51,064 nt of DNA from NCBI GenBank assembly GCA_028712795.1, contig JAQTPT010000025.1, forward strand, positions 1 to 51,064, in the 5' to 3' direction. Below the pieces are notes generated by a model. That model saw only the letters and a list, made by a program, of their open reading frames with translations. It was not told where the DNA came from and did no database searches. The stretch comes from Methylococcales bacterium (GTDB lineage Bacteria > Pseudomonadota > Gammaproteobacteria > Methylococcales > Methylomonadaceae). A program made the position numbers and the translations under genes. Below are positions 7,525-17,051 of this stretch, in pieces; position 1 is the stretch's first letter; each line of letters begins with the position of its first letter.

Positions 7525-8475
7525 TCAAGCCGGCTTTTCTGCGAACTTATCCGTAGCGGAAACCAGCGCGTCAATCATTTCTGTACCTTGGGCAATGTGT
7601 CCGGCATTAGGTAATATTATATATTCGGCCCAGGGCAAAGCCTTATTCAGGTTCATTCCTGCTTCTATGGGACAAACCAAATCCTGACGTCCATGGATTA
7701 TGATGGTTGGAATATTGTATAAGATCCTGCAATTTTCAAGAATCTGGTTTTCCTTAATAAAATAATGGTGCCTGGCATAATGCAGTTCCATACATGCTTG
7801 TTTTACCATTTTATCAGTCACATGATCACTCTGGATGCTGGGTTGAAAATCGATACCTAAGGCAACCTGTCCGCCCCAAGCAGTCCATTCCTTGGCGACC
7901 CGTCTCTTTGCCACCTCGTCTTCACCCCAAAGCGCATCACATAATCCTTCCACCAGGTTCTCCCGCCCAGGTTCCGGGATACTCTCAACAAGCCGCTGCC
8001 ACTGCTCAGGATAAATCCGGTTGGCACCGTCCTTGGCAAACCAATCCAAATCCTGTTGCCTAGCCAAAAATACCGCGCGAATAATCATTCCGGCTACTTT
8101 GTCCTGATGCTGTTGAGCATATAATAAAGCCAGCGCAGCCCCCCAGGATCCGCCAAACAACAGCCATTGATGTATCCCTAAGTGTTGCCGGATGCGCTCC
8201 ATGTCATCAATCAAATCCTGGGTGGTATTGTTCTCCAGTTCGCCAAATGGCAGTGACATGCCGCAGCCACGCTGGTCAAAGAGCGCAATGCGGTAACGTT
8301 CAGGATTAAAAAAACGCCGATGATCGGGTTTTGTTCCTGAACACGGCCCGCCGTGCAGAAAAATAACCGGAATGCCGTCAGGATTACCGCTTTGTTCTAC
8401 GTAAACTGAATGTTTGCTGCCCGTTTCAAGGAAAAATGTGTCGTAGGGAAATATTTCAGGGTAAAGGGTTTTCAT
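7525..8475 (-). CDS. pip: Proline iminopeptidase (alpha/beta hydrolase)
   Basis: 316 residues of peptidase family S33, releasing N-terminal proline from peptides in the cytoplasm. Family marks: HGGPCSGTKPDHRRFFNP (oxyanion loop, near residue 41), FDQRGCGMS, the nucleophile elbow GGSWGA near residue 108, the acid in GRQDLVCP near residue 264 and the histidine in NAGHIAQG near residue 291. All three catalytic residues are present, so it should be active. It stands alone on the minus strand. Confidence 0.93.
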   Translation of the reverse strand: MKTLYPEIFPYDTFFLETGSKHSVYVEQSGNPDGIPVIFLHGGPCSGTKPDHRRFFNPERYRIALFDQRGCGMSLPFGELENNTTQDLIDDMERIRQHLGIHQWLLFGGSWGAALALLYAQQHQDKVAGMIIRAVFLARQQDLDWFAKDGANRIYPEQWQRLVESIPEPGRENLVEGLCDALWGEDEVAKRRVAKEWTAWGGQVALGIDFQPSIQSDHVTDKMVKQACMELHYARHHYFIKENQILENCRILYNIPTIIIHGRQDLVCPIEAGMNLNKALPWAEYIILPNAGHIAQGTEMIDALVSATDKFAEKPA

Positions 8476-8702
8476 TGCTTAAACAGGCTTAAATATTTTT
8501 ATTGAAAGATCCTTTAAGCCGAAGCTCTTATTAAGCGCAGGCAATCTTTGCCGGATCTGAACGGCCTAAATTCCGCAGATAATAAGAAGTTACCTCAAGC
8601 CGAAAAGGAAGGCGCCGCGTATCTGCGTGACTAAAAGTAGAACTAAATTACGGTTGTTAAGCGATTTAAAAACCATGGACAGAAGGCTCGATTTATAATT
8701 AA

Positions 8703-9131
8703 TCAATCAGGATAAAAGTCCTGCTTGATAGCATCCGACAACTCCCAAGGACAAGAGGCCGGAAAAATGGCTTCATCAAACCCTGTTTCTTGCGATGCCT
8801 TGATAGCCGCCAATTGATAGGCATCAATCAGACATTGATCCAAGCCCGGTTTTAATCCCGGGTTGTCTCTCAAAACCTTTAGAAAATCGATTCTCTGGGT
8901 TTTAATGGTCAATTGCCAACTTCTACAACGTCTATTCACTTGATGCTTCCATTTCAACAAATGAAGAAGCAACACGACCAAGCAATTTTCAAGTTCCCGC
9001 TTTTCACTTCTGCCCATTGCTTCCACTTCCTCTATCAGATTGGCGATGTCCAGTTCATGCAAGCACCCAGCCCGTAATAAGGCCGCCTGCTCTTGCGTCC
9101 AGCCGTAAAAGTCTTGATCATAGTTAATCAT
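8703..9131 (-). CDS. DUF29 family protein
   Basis: 142 residues with the DUF29 pattern: YDQDFYGWTQEQAALLRAG near the start, DIANLIEEVEAMGRSEKRELENCL, then VLLLHLLKWKHQ and a W(x)nSI-like helical region. The family is helical, of unknown function, common in cyanobacteria and in proteobacteria with many mobile elements, and often multicopy. No neighbour gives a hint at its role. The 227 bases between it and the iminopeptidase show nothing. Confidence 0.8.
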   Translation of the reverse strand: MINYDQDFYGWTQEQAALLRAGCLHELDIANLIEEVEAMGRSEKRELENCLVVLLLHLLKWKHQVNRRCRSWQLTIKTQRIDFLKVLRDNPGLKPGLDQCLIDAYQLAAIKASQETGFDEAIFPASCPWELSDAIKQDFYPD

Positions 9132-9333
9132 GTTAATGCCTACTCATTATTGAACTGTAAATTAAACGAGTGTTTTCACTTTCTAGCGCGAAGGCCGTGC
9201 GAAACACATACGTCGCGTGGGAACGAATCCATACATCTACATGCACTTAAAGGTACTCAAGTCTAATGCAAAAAAGCCAAATATCAAATAATGTTCTGCG
9301 TTTTACCTTAGGCTGGGCCGCAAATTTACAGGC

Positions 9334-9369
9334 AAAAAAAAGGAGGGGTTTTATCCCCTCCTTTTTTTT
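9334..9369. terminator. Intrinsic terminator downstream of the outer membrane protein gene
   Basis: AAAAAAAGGAGGGG, loop TTTTAT, then CCCCTCCTTTTTTTT: 14-15 pairs with A and T tracts on both sides, so it can stop transcription in either direction. It lies 25 bases after the stop of the leftward OMP gene. Region 9132-9333 shows no gene. Confidence 0.93.
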
Positions 9370-9393
9370 CGGATTTGATTTTAAGCGCCGGGC

Positions 9394-10290
9394 TTAGAAA
9401 CCGAAGCCGATTGAACCGCCTGCGGTCAAACCGTTCACATTGGTGTTATCAAGTCGAGTAGTTGCCAGGAAATAACGTACATCAGCGCCTATATACAGGC
9501 TTTTCCAAATATTGTAATCCACACCGCCACCGAAATTCATGGCTGGTTTTAACTCGGTAATCGCATTAGCCTGAGATGGCGGGCTGATAGCGTTTATAGT
9601 GAAACCCACGGGGATAATCCACGGCCTGATACTGCTGCCTTTCAGGAATTTTATTTTTGGCGAGGCACTAATTCTCAGCATACTTTGACTTGCTGTTGTA
9701 CCAGGAAGAAAAGTAGGAGCAACTAATGTCGGAGTAAGGCCACTGGTGAATGTACCCAAATCAACGTAATTAACATCCAATTCGCCCATCAATTCGGTAT
9801 TGTCCATGAGACCGAACATGTTATCGTTCAGGCTTAAATCAATACCCGCTCCAAAATTCCAGCCACCCTGATGACCCTGAGTAGTATTAACTAATGGACC
9901 ATTTTTTACGCCATTGCCCACACTATTGGTTGTAGCGTCCATGGATTCATCATTCCTGGTGTAGCCGCCACGGAAATATAACATATGGTCTTTAGTTTTA
10001 GCCACAACCGGCTCGGATTTAACCGACGCCATCCATGCATCCAGTTCCTGAACTTTTTGTGAATCTACAGCAGTTGTTGGCGCAGCACTGCCTACTTGCG
10101 CTCTTAAGCTGGCTATTTCGTCCTGCATGGCTCGAAGTTGTGCTTCCAAAACCTCAGCTTTTCTGTTTGCAGCAGCCGCCATGCGTTCCGCATTCGAGCT
10201 TGCAGCAACTTGTGGAGAAGCCAGGACACCTGCCATAGTTATTGTTGCCAAGGCTACGCCCAGACATAGGTTATTTTTTTTTATAGTCAT
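9394..10290 (-). CDS. Outer membrane beta-barrel protein with N-terminal coiled coil
   Basis: 298 residues. A signal peptide (MTIKKNNLCLGVALATITMAGVLASPQVAA) is followed by a coiled coil at about residues 32-66 (NAERMAAAANRKAEVLEAQLRAMQ...), a linker, and from residue 100 alternating amphipathic strands such as MLYFRGGYTRND and YIGADVRYFLATT, ending in GSIGFGF with the terminal aromatic F typical of barrels. It has its own consensus promoter, a long leader, GAGGGGG before the ATG, and a strong terminator, suggesting an abundant single-gene transcript. The coiled coil may form a periplasmic trimer stalk. I cannot name a specific substrate. Confidence 0.8.
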   Translation of the reverse strand: MTIKKNNLCLGVALATITMAGVLASPQVAASSNAERMAAAANRKAEVLEAQLRAMQDEIASLRAQVGSAAPTTAVDSQKVQELDAWMASVKSEPVVAKTKDHMLYFRGGYTRNDESMDATTNSVGNGVKNGPLVNTTQGHQGGWNFGAGIDLSLNDNMFGLMDNTELMGELDVNYVDLGTFTSGLTPTLVAPTFLPGTTASQSMLRISASPKIKFLKGSSIRPWIIPVGFTINAISPPSQANAITELKPAMNFGGGVDYNIWKSLYIGADVRYFLATTRLDNTNVNGLTAGGSIGFGF

Positions 10291-10761
10291 TGATTCCCCC
10301 TCATGAGGTTGTTAATTTACAAAAATTTGTATTATTACAACAAATTTCAATCCACTGGGCAATAATATCAGTAAATCCCTTTCCATACAAGCATTATAGC
10401 TATTTTTTTATTACCTGTTAATCCTTAATTATCAATGGGTAACAGCAAAACCTTGATAAAAGCCAGATGATTGTATGTAAAAAACAACATAAAAACTCAA
10501 ATAATCCACTTTACAACGCTGTTAAAATTTTTCGTTCAACGCGTACCCCTGATGAAAATAAAACGCCAACCCTGCACCATGAATGAATGGATAGAACCGG
10601 TAAAGAGGAAGGATGATGTATAACACAGTTTTGCCTATGTTAGCTGTGATAAAAACATCCACAACATTGTCATTCCCTATACACTATAATTTTGCTTTTA
10701 AGATTTTTCTGGAATAAGGCAGCACAAAAAATCCCTTTTGTTTTTACTTTTACCCATATCC
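10291..10761. other. Divergent intergenic region between the OMP gene and thiO
   Basis: Contains the OMP promoter, a perfect 8-bp hairpin in the OMP leader (AAATTTGT at 10323-10330 with ACAAATTT at 10340-10347), and a TATAAT at 10685-10690 that could serve thiO, though its -35 region is poor. No TPP riboswitch core was seen upstream of thiO. No gene recognised. Confidence 0.55.
10393..10421 (-). promoter_or_regulatory. Consensus sigma70 promoter of the OMP gene
   Basis: On the minus strand: TTAACA (10416-10421), 17 bases, TATAAT (10393-10398). One mismatch in total from consensus. The leader is about 95 bases. Confidence 0.8.
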
Positions 10762-11862
10762 ATGACTAAAATCCCAGATATCACTATTATTGGCGGCGGC
10801 ATTATCGGCCTGCTGACCGCCAGAGAACTTTTTAATGCCGGCGCTACCGTAACGGTTATCGAAAAAAACCAACTCGGCCAGGAATCGTCCTGGGCAGGCG
10901 GTGGTATTTTGCTCCCGCTTTATCCTTGGCGGCAAGCGGATGCTATCACTCGCCTGGCGCTACAAAGCCTGATCTTATACCCCGCATTAGCCGCGCAATT
11001 GATTGCCGAAACCCATTTGGACCCCGAATGGACGCCTTGCGGCTTATTGATAACCAAAAACCCTGATATTACAATGGCTCGAAACTGGTGCGATACCAAC
11101 CATATTGCCTTTCAAAGCGCTGGAGCGGATTTTTTTAAAGATCTTGATACGGCTCCGGAAAATCCTGTATGGCTGCCCGAAATTGCCCAGGCCCGTAATC
11201 CCCGGCTGGTTAAATCATTAAAGCAGGATCTCATCAATAAGGGTGTGACATTAATTGAACATACCGAGCTAAACGGCATTGCTCTGAGGCGAAACCGGAT
11301 AACCCGCATCGACACGACGACAGGTCAGTTTGCGGTTAACCAGCTAATCATTTCTGCTGGCGCATGGACGGGGCAATTATTTCAAAAACTTTTTCCTCAG
11401 ATTGTCGCCAATGCGCCCAAAATTGCCCCAGTAAAAGGACAAATGTTGGTGTTTGAAGCCAATCCGGATACCTTGCGTACGATGGTGCTGGACGGTGATC
11501 AATACCTGATTCCGCGACGCGACGGAAAAATCCTTGCAGGCAGCACGGTAGAGCGGGACGATTTTAATAAAACCACCACGGCAGAAGCCAGGGATCGGCT
11601 GTCTGAGTTTGCCTTAAAATTGCTACCCGCGCTTAAAAAAGCCCCGCTTATTCACCATTGGGCAGGCTTAAGACCTGGCACCGAGCAGGGAATACCCTAT
11701 ATCGGCAAACATCCCGAAATCTGCAACTTAAGTATAAATGCAGGTCATTTTAGAAATGGCCTGGTGTTGGGCCCTGCATCCGCGCAGCTTATGGCCGATC
11801 TTGTTTTAGGCCGCCCCACAGCTGTAGCGCCGGAGCCTTATCAATTATCCAGTCCCCACTAA
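10762..11862 (+). CDS. thiO: Glycine oxidase ThiO
   Basis: 366 residues from the ATG at 10762 (a TTG 24 bases earlier is in frame but gives an odd MFLLLPIS extension). FAD-dependent oxidase that turns glycine into the imine used to build the thiazole of thiamine. Visible: dinucleotide fold IIGGGIIGLLTARELFNAG at the N-terminus, SSWAGGGILLPLYPW, PVKGQML, and the C-terminal HWAGLRPGTEQGIPYIG and NAGHFRNGLVLGPAS that close the FAD site. No other thiamine genes are in the window. The related D-amino-acid oxidases are less likely given the full set of ThiO signatures. Confidence 0.9.
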   Translation: MTKIPDITIIGGGIIGLLTARELFNAGATVTVIEKNQLGQESSWAGGGILLPLYPWRQADAITRLALQSLILYPALAAQLIAETHLDPEWTPCGLLITKNPDITMARNWCDTNHIAFQSAGADFFKDLDTAPENPVWLPEIAQARNPRLVKSLKQDLINKGVTLIEHTELNGIALRRNRITRIDTTTGQFAVNQLIISAGAWTGQLFQKLFPQIVANAPKIAPVKGQMLVFEANPDTLRTMVLDGDQYLIPRRDGKILAGSTVERDDFNKTTTAEARDRLSEFALKLLPALKKAPLIHHWAGLRPGTEQGIPYIGKHPEICNLSINAGHFRNGLVLGPASAQLMADLVLGRPTAVAPEPYQLSSPH

Positions 11863-12013
11863 GCACTGAGCCCAAACAAAAGGATTTACATAATAAAGCG
11901 CTTCATCGTTGAATCTGATCCGTGTTTTCGTAAATTCGAGGGACGATACAGAATTAATAGAATTTGACAAGTTTTGTCAACTAATTGATTATTTGTTGCT
12001 AACAGAGGAAACC

Positions 12014-12345
12014 TTCGCCTTGGCGCAGGAAAAGCTGATCTATAACAAACTGCATGGGCCGCGCCGCGCCATCGAACCCAGTATTCTCCAGGGTGTGGTG
12101 CATTTCCGCCAATGCAGCTTTGCGCCCTATCGAAATTCGTCACGGACATCGGCACGCAAAATCTACTACCATCTTTGTTCAGGCTCCGATGCCTATCGTC
12201 ATGCAGGGAAAGCGATATGTGATCAAAAACCTATCCGTCAGGATTTACTCGATCAGCTGGTTTGGACCGAAATTCTCCGCCTGCCGGAGGACCCGGCACT
12301 GACCCAGAACGAGCTAAATCGCCGACTGGAGGCTGCCCGGCAATT
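12014..12345 (+). pseudogene. Remnant of a large serine recombinase (zinc ribbon and following helix)
   Basis: An open frame from 11909 contains FALAQEKLIYNKLHGPRR, QGVVHFRQCSFAPYR, YYHLCSGSDAYRHAGKAICDQKPIRQDLLDQLVW and DPALTQNELNRRLEAAR, which match the recombinase zinc-ribbon region and the start of the coiled coil of large serine recombinases. The catalytic N-terminal domain is missing, several zinc cysteines are lost, and the frame runs straight into a different transposase fragment, so it is a dead piece. Confidence 0.65.
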
Positions 12346-12377
12346 TGCGGTATTTCGCAGCATCAAAAGCGAACTGG

Positions 12378-12660
12378 CCGCGTCCCGTGTTCAACCACAA
12401 AGAAGAGCGCCGAGGGCACCTGTTCATCACCGTATTGGCCTACCAGTTCTTGCAAATCATACGCCGTGACCTGAAAGAGAGCGGCATCGACCAGAGTTGG
12501 AACTCCATTCGCCGGATTATGGCCAGCCAATGCCGAGTCACGGCCAGTTTCCTGCGCGCTGACGGACGAGCCCTGCATGTTCGCAAAGCCACCCGCGCCG
12601 AGCCCAGGCAGTTGGCTATTTATCGTGCCCTAAACCTGGATCCCGCCCCGGAGGTGTGTG
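12378..12660 (+). pseudogene. C-terminal fragment of an IS1634-type (DDE, IS4 superfamily) transposase
   Basis: The frame from 12345 gives RPVFNHKEERRGHLFITVLAYQ, SWNSIRRIMASQCRVTASF, DGRALHVRKATRAEPRQLAIYRAL and LDPAP, the end region of IS1634-family transposases. Only the last third remains and the reading frame is lost after LDPAP. It abuts a serine recombinase remnant, indicating one element inserted in another followed by deletion. Confidence 0.65.
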
Positions 12661-12813
12661 CAAGACGATCGTGTAATCAAACTGATATCGGCCGCTATTT
12701 TTCAGAGTGTAGTGCCACATGGATTTTTTATCCTAATGTATTATATTGATTATAAAAATTTTTCCGAGTGTTAAATATAGCTGAGTTTCCCTACCAATCA
12801 GGAGAAATTTTGA

Positions 12814-13290
12814 CTAAAGGGGCTCGGCCCGCTCGAACGTTGAAGTTTCTCCCCGGTCGCTCTTCATCGAAAGCTCGTTTGGGGTGAAGGCCATTATGGT
12901 GCTCGAAGTCACACTGTTAATGACACGTTCATCCTCCGCACTGATGATTTTTAGTGTGATAGTCTTGGCATTAATGGCCCATGTGCCACGAATTGTGCCG
13001 GTGACGCCCTGGGAAAGCGTGTTACTGATAAATCCTTCGGGGCGCACTTGGGCGATAAAGCTGCCATCGGCACTAAAGGTGACTGACTCCTTCATGTCGC
13101 CCACTGTCCCCAACCAATTGCCCACGATTTTTGCGCTATATTCAGTCTCATCAACCGGCTTGGCAGGCGTGCAGGCCGGGATGCAAAAAGCTATCGCCAG
13201 AAGCAAGCCGAACATGGGCAGGCACGGGATACTAATCAAAATACGCGAATGGGGCTGGAAGTTGCCGGAAGCGTTTTTTCTGTTAATCAT
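12814..13290 (-). CDS. Predicted lipoprotein, unknown function
   Basis: 158 residues. A long N-terminal extension precedes a hydrophobic stretch (MFGLLLAIAFCIPAC) with the lipobox IPAC, so Cys about 40 would be lipidated; a start nearer that segment is possible. The mature part (NWLGTVGDMKESVTFSADGSFIAQV, GTWAINAKTITLKI) has the alternating strands of lipocalin-like or META-like beta barrels, comparable to proteins that measure NWxG..G motifs, but I cannot assign a family. It lies next to transposase remnants and could be acquired. Confidence 0.6.
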   Translation of the reverse strand: MINRKNASGNFQPHSRILISIPCLPMFGLLLAIAFCIPACTPAKPVDETEYSAKIVGNWLGTVGDMKESVTFSADGSFIAQVRPEGFISNTLSQGVTGTIRGTWAINAKTITLKIISAEDERVINSVTSSTIMAFTPNELSMKSDRGETSTFERAEPL

Positions 13291-13576
13291 GTCTGTCTCT
13301 TTTTTGCTCTATGTGATTAAGTAGAGGGGATCGAATTCAAGCTTTCCCCGTCCATCCTTCTGCAAAGCGAAGGTGTTTACTCTGACAACGTCCAGATGAA
13401 CATTTATTCCCGCTGGCTTTCGCTGATATCCAGGGGGCCATTCGTTTTATGGGAACCTCTAAAAATTTCAAAAACACTTCTCCTTCCGGGAGAAGGATCG
13501 GGATGAATACATTAAAAAATAAGTTGCTCATGCCTCTCTCCCAGAGTAAGTGATTTTTTAGATATGTCCTTGATGA

Positions 13577-14305
13577 CTATTTGCGGTCTAAGAGGCTGTT
13601 TAATTCATTGTTAATCATGGTGTCGTAATGACGGCGCAAGACTGAATCCGTTGGGGGTAGCGGCATGTCAGATCCAGCGCTGGTTTTAGTTTGTTGTTTT
13701 AACGTTGAATCTTCGGATAATTTTGGCTTTTCTTGCTGAAATTCTGTGCCGTCACTTTTTTTCTCGGCTTTGGGCAATGGTTTAGCTACAGCGCTGGCTT
13801 TCTGGACTTGTTGGGCTAAGGCTTTTTTGTAGGCTTCATAATGACAAATTAACCGCCCGAATGCATTTTTATCGCTTGAGCATTGCGCTATTTCAGTTGT
13901 TATCAGCGAGTCATAATGTCTTCTTAAAGAAGAGTCTGTTGGACGTGGTCCATTAAGGGATTCAATCATAGTGCGTAAATGAGTGAGATAATGTCGCCTC
14001 AGCATTGAGTCTTGAGGAAGGTTATCACCGCTTTCATTTGGGGCCAGCGTAACCGTCTTAGCTGGCGCAGGCTCTACAATAAGCGTGCTCTTGACCTCAA
14101 TAGCGCTTACAGCTCCTGTTGTTTGGGTTTTCTGTACAGGCTCTCTTTTAGGCTCAACGTTTGCTGCTGTTTGTGGCTTATTGGCAGGTTTATTTTTCTG
14201 TGCGGATATTGCCGGCTTTTGAGAAGCTTGGGCTCTTTTCCTCCACTTATAAATGATCACTAGCAAAATTAAAATGGCGATAACTGCAATTAAAAGTTTG
14301 TTCAT
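13577..14305 (-). CDS. Membrane-anchored protein with three D-S-x-L-R-R-H-Y repeats
   Basis: 242 residues from the ATG at 14305, chosen because GAGGAAC lies at the right distance; an ATG 21 bases earlier lacks a ribosome binding site. One transmembrane helix (LLIAVIAILILLVIIY) is followed by a basic patch, a Pro/Ala/Lys/Gln-rich linker, and three copies of a motif: PQDSMLRRHYLTHLRTMIES, PTDSSLRRHYDSLITTEIA and PTDSVLRRHYDTMINNELN, about 30-85 residues apart. By the positive-inside rule the repeats are cytoplasmic. The family and function are unknown to me; the repeats look like a short helical binding module. Confidence 0.7.
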   Translation of the reverse strand: MNKLLIAVIAILILLVIIYKWRKRAQASQKPAISAQKNKPANKPQTAANVEPKREPVQKTQTTGAVSAIEVKSTLIVEPAPAKTVTLAPNESGDNLPQDSMLRRHYLTHLRTMIESLNGPRPTDSSLRRHYDSLITTEIAQCSSDKNAFGRLICHYEAYKKALAQQVQKASAVAKPLPKAEKKSDGTEFQQEKPKLSEDSTLKQQTKTSAGSDMPLPPTDSVLRRHYDTMINNELNSLLDRK

Positions 14306-15170
14306 AGCACGTTGTTCCTCATTCAAAAAGAAATGATACCCTCGGATTATTCTTCATGGCTTAGCAAGCAAGAATAACCTTCAACATTCTAAAAGACTAA
14401 AAGGAGCTAATTTGGCAATTTAGGTAGCCGTCCAATAGTTTTTATTGCCCAACTATAACACTTGTATCTTCTGCTGGCGACAGCCAACTAAAGAAAATCA
14501 CATCAACCCGTTGAATGATACCGCGATTAACACAGACGTCAACTTACAAAATTGAGAGGCTCAGATAAACGTATAGGGATGACTTTAATTGCCAAAAATT
14601 AGGCAGAGTATGTTTACACCGTGGATGAAATAACTTGGCCGGAATACGCCCGGTGAAGAAATTCGATCAATTACCTTAGAGTTACCGGCTCACTGTGTGA
14701 TTTTTTAAGCTTACTCGGCCAGCCTTCAAAATAAACCAACCATCTTGCGATGGACAGCACGTCTTTGAGCCTATTAGCACTATTTTGAGGCGATTTTATT
14801 AAAAACCTCTGTTTTCAATTTGAAAGCAACCTAGGAGCTTGTCCGAGAATTAACATTTAACTCATTCGTCTACTATATATAGTGCCTTAAAAGAATTAAA
14901 AAGCACTACATATTGATAGCCACTGACAGGCATGTTAGTTCTCGGACAGCCTCCTGGAATAAGTAACCTGATTTTAACAAAAGATAATACTTGCTAAGTC
15001 CGGTGCAAATGAACCGCTGATTGGTTTGTTTACACCTATCGACACCTTTCACTTTCATGGCATTTTGAAAAACATACATATATAATCAAAGCGTTAAAAA
15101 AATCAGTTCAGTTGGCACAATTATAGCTCTAAAGCAGAGTAGAAACACGCAACCATCAACGAGGATTTGT
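14306..15170. other. Gene-poor region between the LRRHY protein and the first SulP gene
   Basis: About 865 bases without a credible gene. It contains one element with terminal inverted repeats (14831-14957). The rest is AT-rich and shows no clear gene remnants. The last 20 bases hold GAGGA, the ribosome binding site of the first SulP gene. Confidence 0.5.
14831..14957. mobile_element. Possible MITE of about 127 bp with 24-bp terminal inverted repeats
   Basis: The left end AGGAGCTTGTCCGAGAATTA (14833 on) and the right end ending at 14955 (GTTCTCGGACAGCCTCCT) are complementary over 24 bases with three mismatches. The interior is short, AT-rich and non-coding, with an ACTATATATAGT palindrome at its left centre. 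This is the form of a non-autonomous miniature element moved by a transposase elsewhere. No clear target-site duplication was found. Confidence 0.55.
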
Positions 15171-16856
15171 ATGAATGTAACTTCACTGCCTGTATTGCCA
15201 AAAACAGGCTTGGCCGGCTTAAAAGAAAACTGGCGTAGCGATTTGCTATCAGGATTTCTGGTTTTCCTTATCGCCTTGCCGTTGTGTCTAGGCATATCCA
15301 TGGCATCAGGTTTTCCGCCGTCTGCGGGAATTATCACCGCGATTATAGGGGGGGTGCTGGTTTCACGCATCAGCGGGTCGTTTGTAACCATTAATGGGCC
15401 GGCCGCCGGGTTGATAGTTGTGGTGCTCGGCGCGGTACAGGAACTCGGTGAAGGCGATGCGATGGCAGGTTATCGCTTTGCCTTGGCCGCCATTGTCTTT
15501 GCCAGTGTGTTACAGATTCTGATGGGCTTTTTTAAAATGGGCCGGCTGAGTTCGTTTTTTCCGGCCTCGGTGATACATGGTATGTTGGCGGCTATTGGTA
15601 TCATCATCATGGCCAAACAAATCAACGTGGTGCTAGGCACTACACCGGAAAAAGGCAGCAGTCTGTTTTCGACTATCGCGCAGATTCCGCACAGCATTAT
15701 GAATCTTAATCCGGACATCGCTGTAATTGGTATTTCCGGATTAGTGATACTGATAATCTGGTCGATGATAAAAAATCCAAGATTAAAAATGATCCCGGCG
15801 CCCCTTATCGTGGTGCTGGTGGGCATGGGTTTGGCCCGCTATTTTGATCTGGAACATCAACACATGTATTTGTTTCTGCCGGATGCCCATTTTTTGCCGC
15901 ATCATGAGGCAACTGTAGGACCTGCATTTCTGGTTGCGATTTCTGATAACTTCATGTCCAGCTTTTATTTTCCTGATTTTTCAAAATTTGCCACAGTTGA
16001 GTTCTGGGAAGCCGTGGTGAGCATTTGTTTGGTGGGCAGTCTCGAGAGTTTACTCAGCGCCATGGCGGTAGATAAACTTGACCCCTATAAACGCCATTCC
16101 GATCTTGACCGTGATTTAACGGCGGTGGGCGCAGGTAATTTGATTGCCGGTTTAATTGGCGGCTTGCCGATGATAGCGGAGATCGTGCGGAGTTCGGCCA
16201 ACGTAAATAATGGAGCAAAGACGGGCTGGGCTAACTTTTTTCACGGCGCGTTCTTGTTTTTGTTTGTGGTATTTTTCCCCCGCCTGATTCACAGCATCCC
16301 TTTGGCTTCACTGGCCGCGTTGCTCGTATTTACCGGTTTCCGCTTGGCATCGCCCAAAGAATTTGCAAAGGTTATGGGGGTAGGCAAAGAACAGTTATTT
16401 ATGTTCGTAGTGACGATTATCGGCGTGTTGGCAACCGATCTGTTAGTCGGCGTCGCCATCGGTATCGTGGCTAAATTTGCTATCCACATGCTGCGCGGAG
16501 TTCGGGTTAATAATCTGTTTAAAATCCATTTTGTAATTGAACAGCAAGATGCCAGCACTGTTGTGGTCAGCATAGTCGGCGCAGCGATTTTTTCTAACTT
16601 TATGTCGCTGAAGACTACTTTAGCCAATCTGGAAAATGGCAAGACGATCATTTTTCAAATGAACAACACGTATCTTCTTGACCATACGGTGATGGAATTC
16701 CTTCATGACTTTCAGCATAACTATGAAGGGCATGGCGGTAAATGTATATTTCTTGGAATGGAGGCTCACGACACTTACTCAAGACACCCTTTATCAGCAA
16801 GGAGAATGAAACCGGATCACATGAGCCGCCGTAAAAGCGACCATTACGGGGTTTAG
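15171..16856 (+). CDS. SulP family anion transporter with STAS domain (first of a tandem pair)
   Basis: 561 residues. The membrane domain (about residues 20-430) shows the SulP/BicA marks NGPAAGLIVVVLGAV near residue 81, SSFFPASVIHGMLAAIGI, and GLIGGLPMIAEIVRSSANVNNGAKT near residue 325; a C-terminal STAS domain occupies about residues 440-540. SulP proteins carry bicarbonate, sulfate or similar anions, usually with sodium or protons, across the inner membrane. Ribosome binding site GAGGA. It is followed by a paralogue and then by the hydrogenase-4-like cluster, in the same direction. Substrate cannot be read from the sequence; bicarbonate is favoured by the BicA-like motifs. Confidence 0.9.
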   Translation: MNVTSLPVLPKTGLAGLKENWRSDLLSGFLVFLIALPLCLGISMASGFPPSAGIITAIIGGVLVSRISGSFVTINGPAAGLIVVVLGAVQELGEGDAMAGYRFALAAIVFASVLQILMGFFKMGRLSSFFPASVIHGMLAAIGIIIMAKQINVVLGTTPEKGSSLFSTIAQIPHSIMNLNPDIAVIGISGLVILIIWSMIKNPRLKMIPAPLIVVLVGMGLARYFDLEHQHMYLFLPDAHFLPHHEATVGPAFLVAISDNFMSSFYFPDFSKFATVEFWEAVVSICLVGSLESLLSAMAVDKLDPYKRHSDLDRDLTAVGAGNLIAGLIGGLPMIAEIVRSSANVNNGAKTGWANFFHGAFLFLFVVFFPRLIHSIPLASLAALLVFTGFRLASPKEFAKVMGVGKEQLFMFVVTIIGVLATDLLVGVAIGIVAKFAIHMLRGVRVNNLFKIHFVIEQQDASTVVVSIVGAAIFSNFMSLKTTLANLENGKTIIFQMNNTYLLDHTVMEFLHDFQHNYEGHGGKCIFLGMEAHDTYSRHPLSARRMKPDHMSRRKSDHYGV

Positions 16857-17051
16857 TCGCGAGAGCCTCAGGACGGACGTTGTGAAGCCACATCAGCAAA
16901 ATAAGTCTGTTTATGTCTAAGTGGATGCAGTATAGCGAAGCAGTTTGCCCTGCATAGAATCGATAGACAGTTATTGTCTATGTCAGAATGGTATTATGGT
17001 CGCTTGAAACATCATTTACAGAAACACTCTCAACGATAACCGAGGACTTTT

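Noticed and set aside
7317..7614. Overlapping open frames on both strands (about 85-94 codons)
   Set aside because: They run through repeat sequence, lack ribosome binding sites and have no recognisable protein features.
10291..10761. TPP riboswitch upstream of thiO
   Set aside because: The conserved CUGAGA and ACCUGAU-type core segments were not found.
13337..13531. 64-codon leftward frame
   Set aside because: No ribosome binding site; runs through a small hairpin (CTTCTCC/GGGAGAAG) and shows no conserved pattern.
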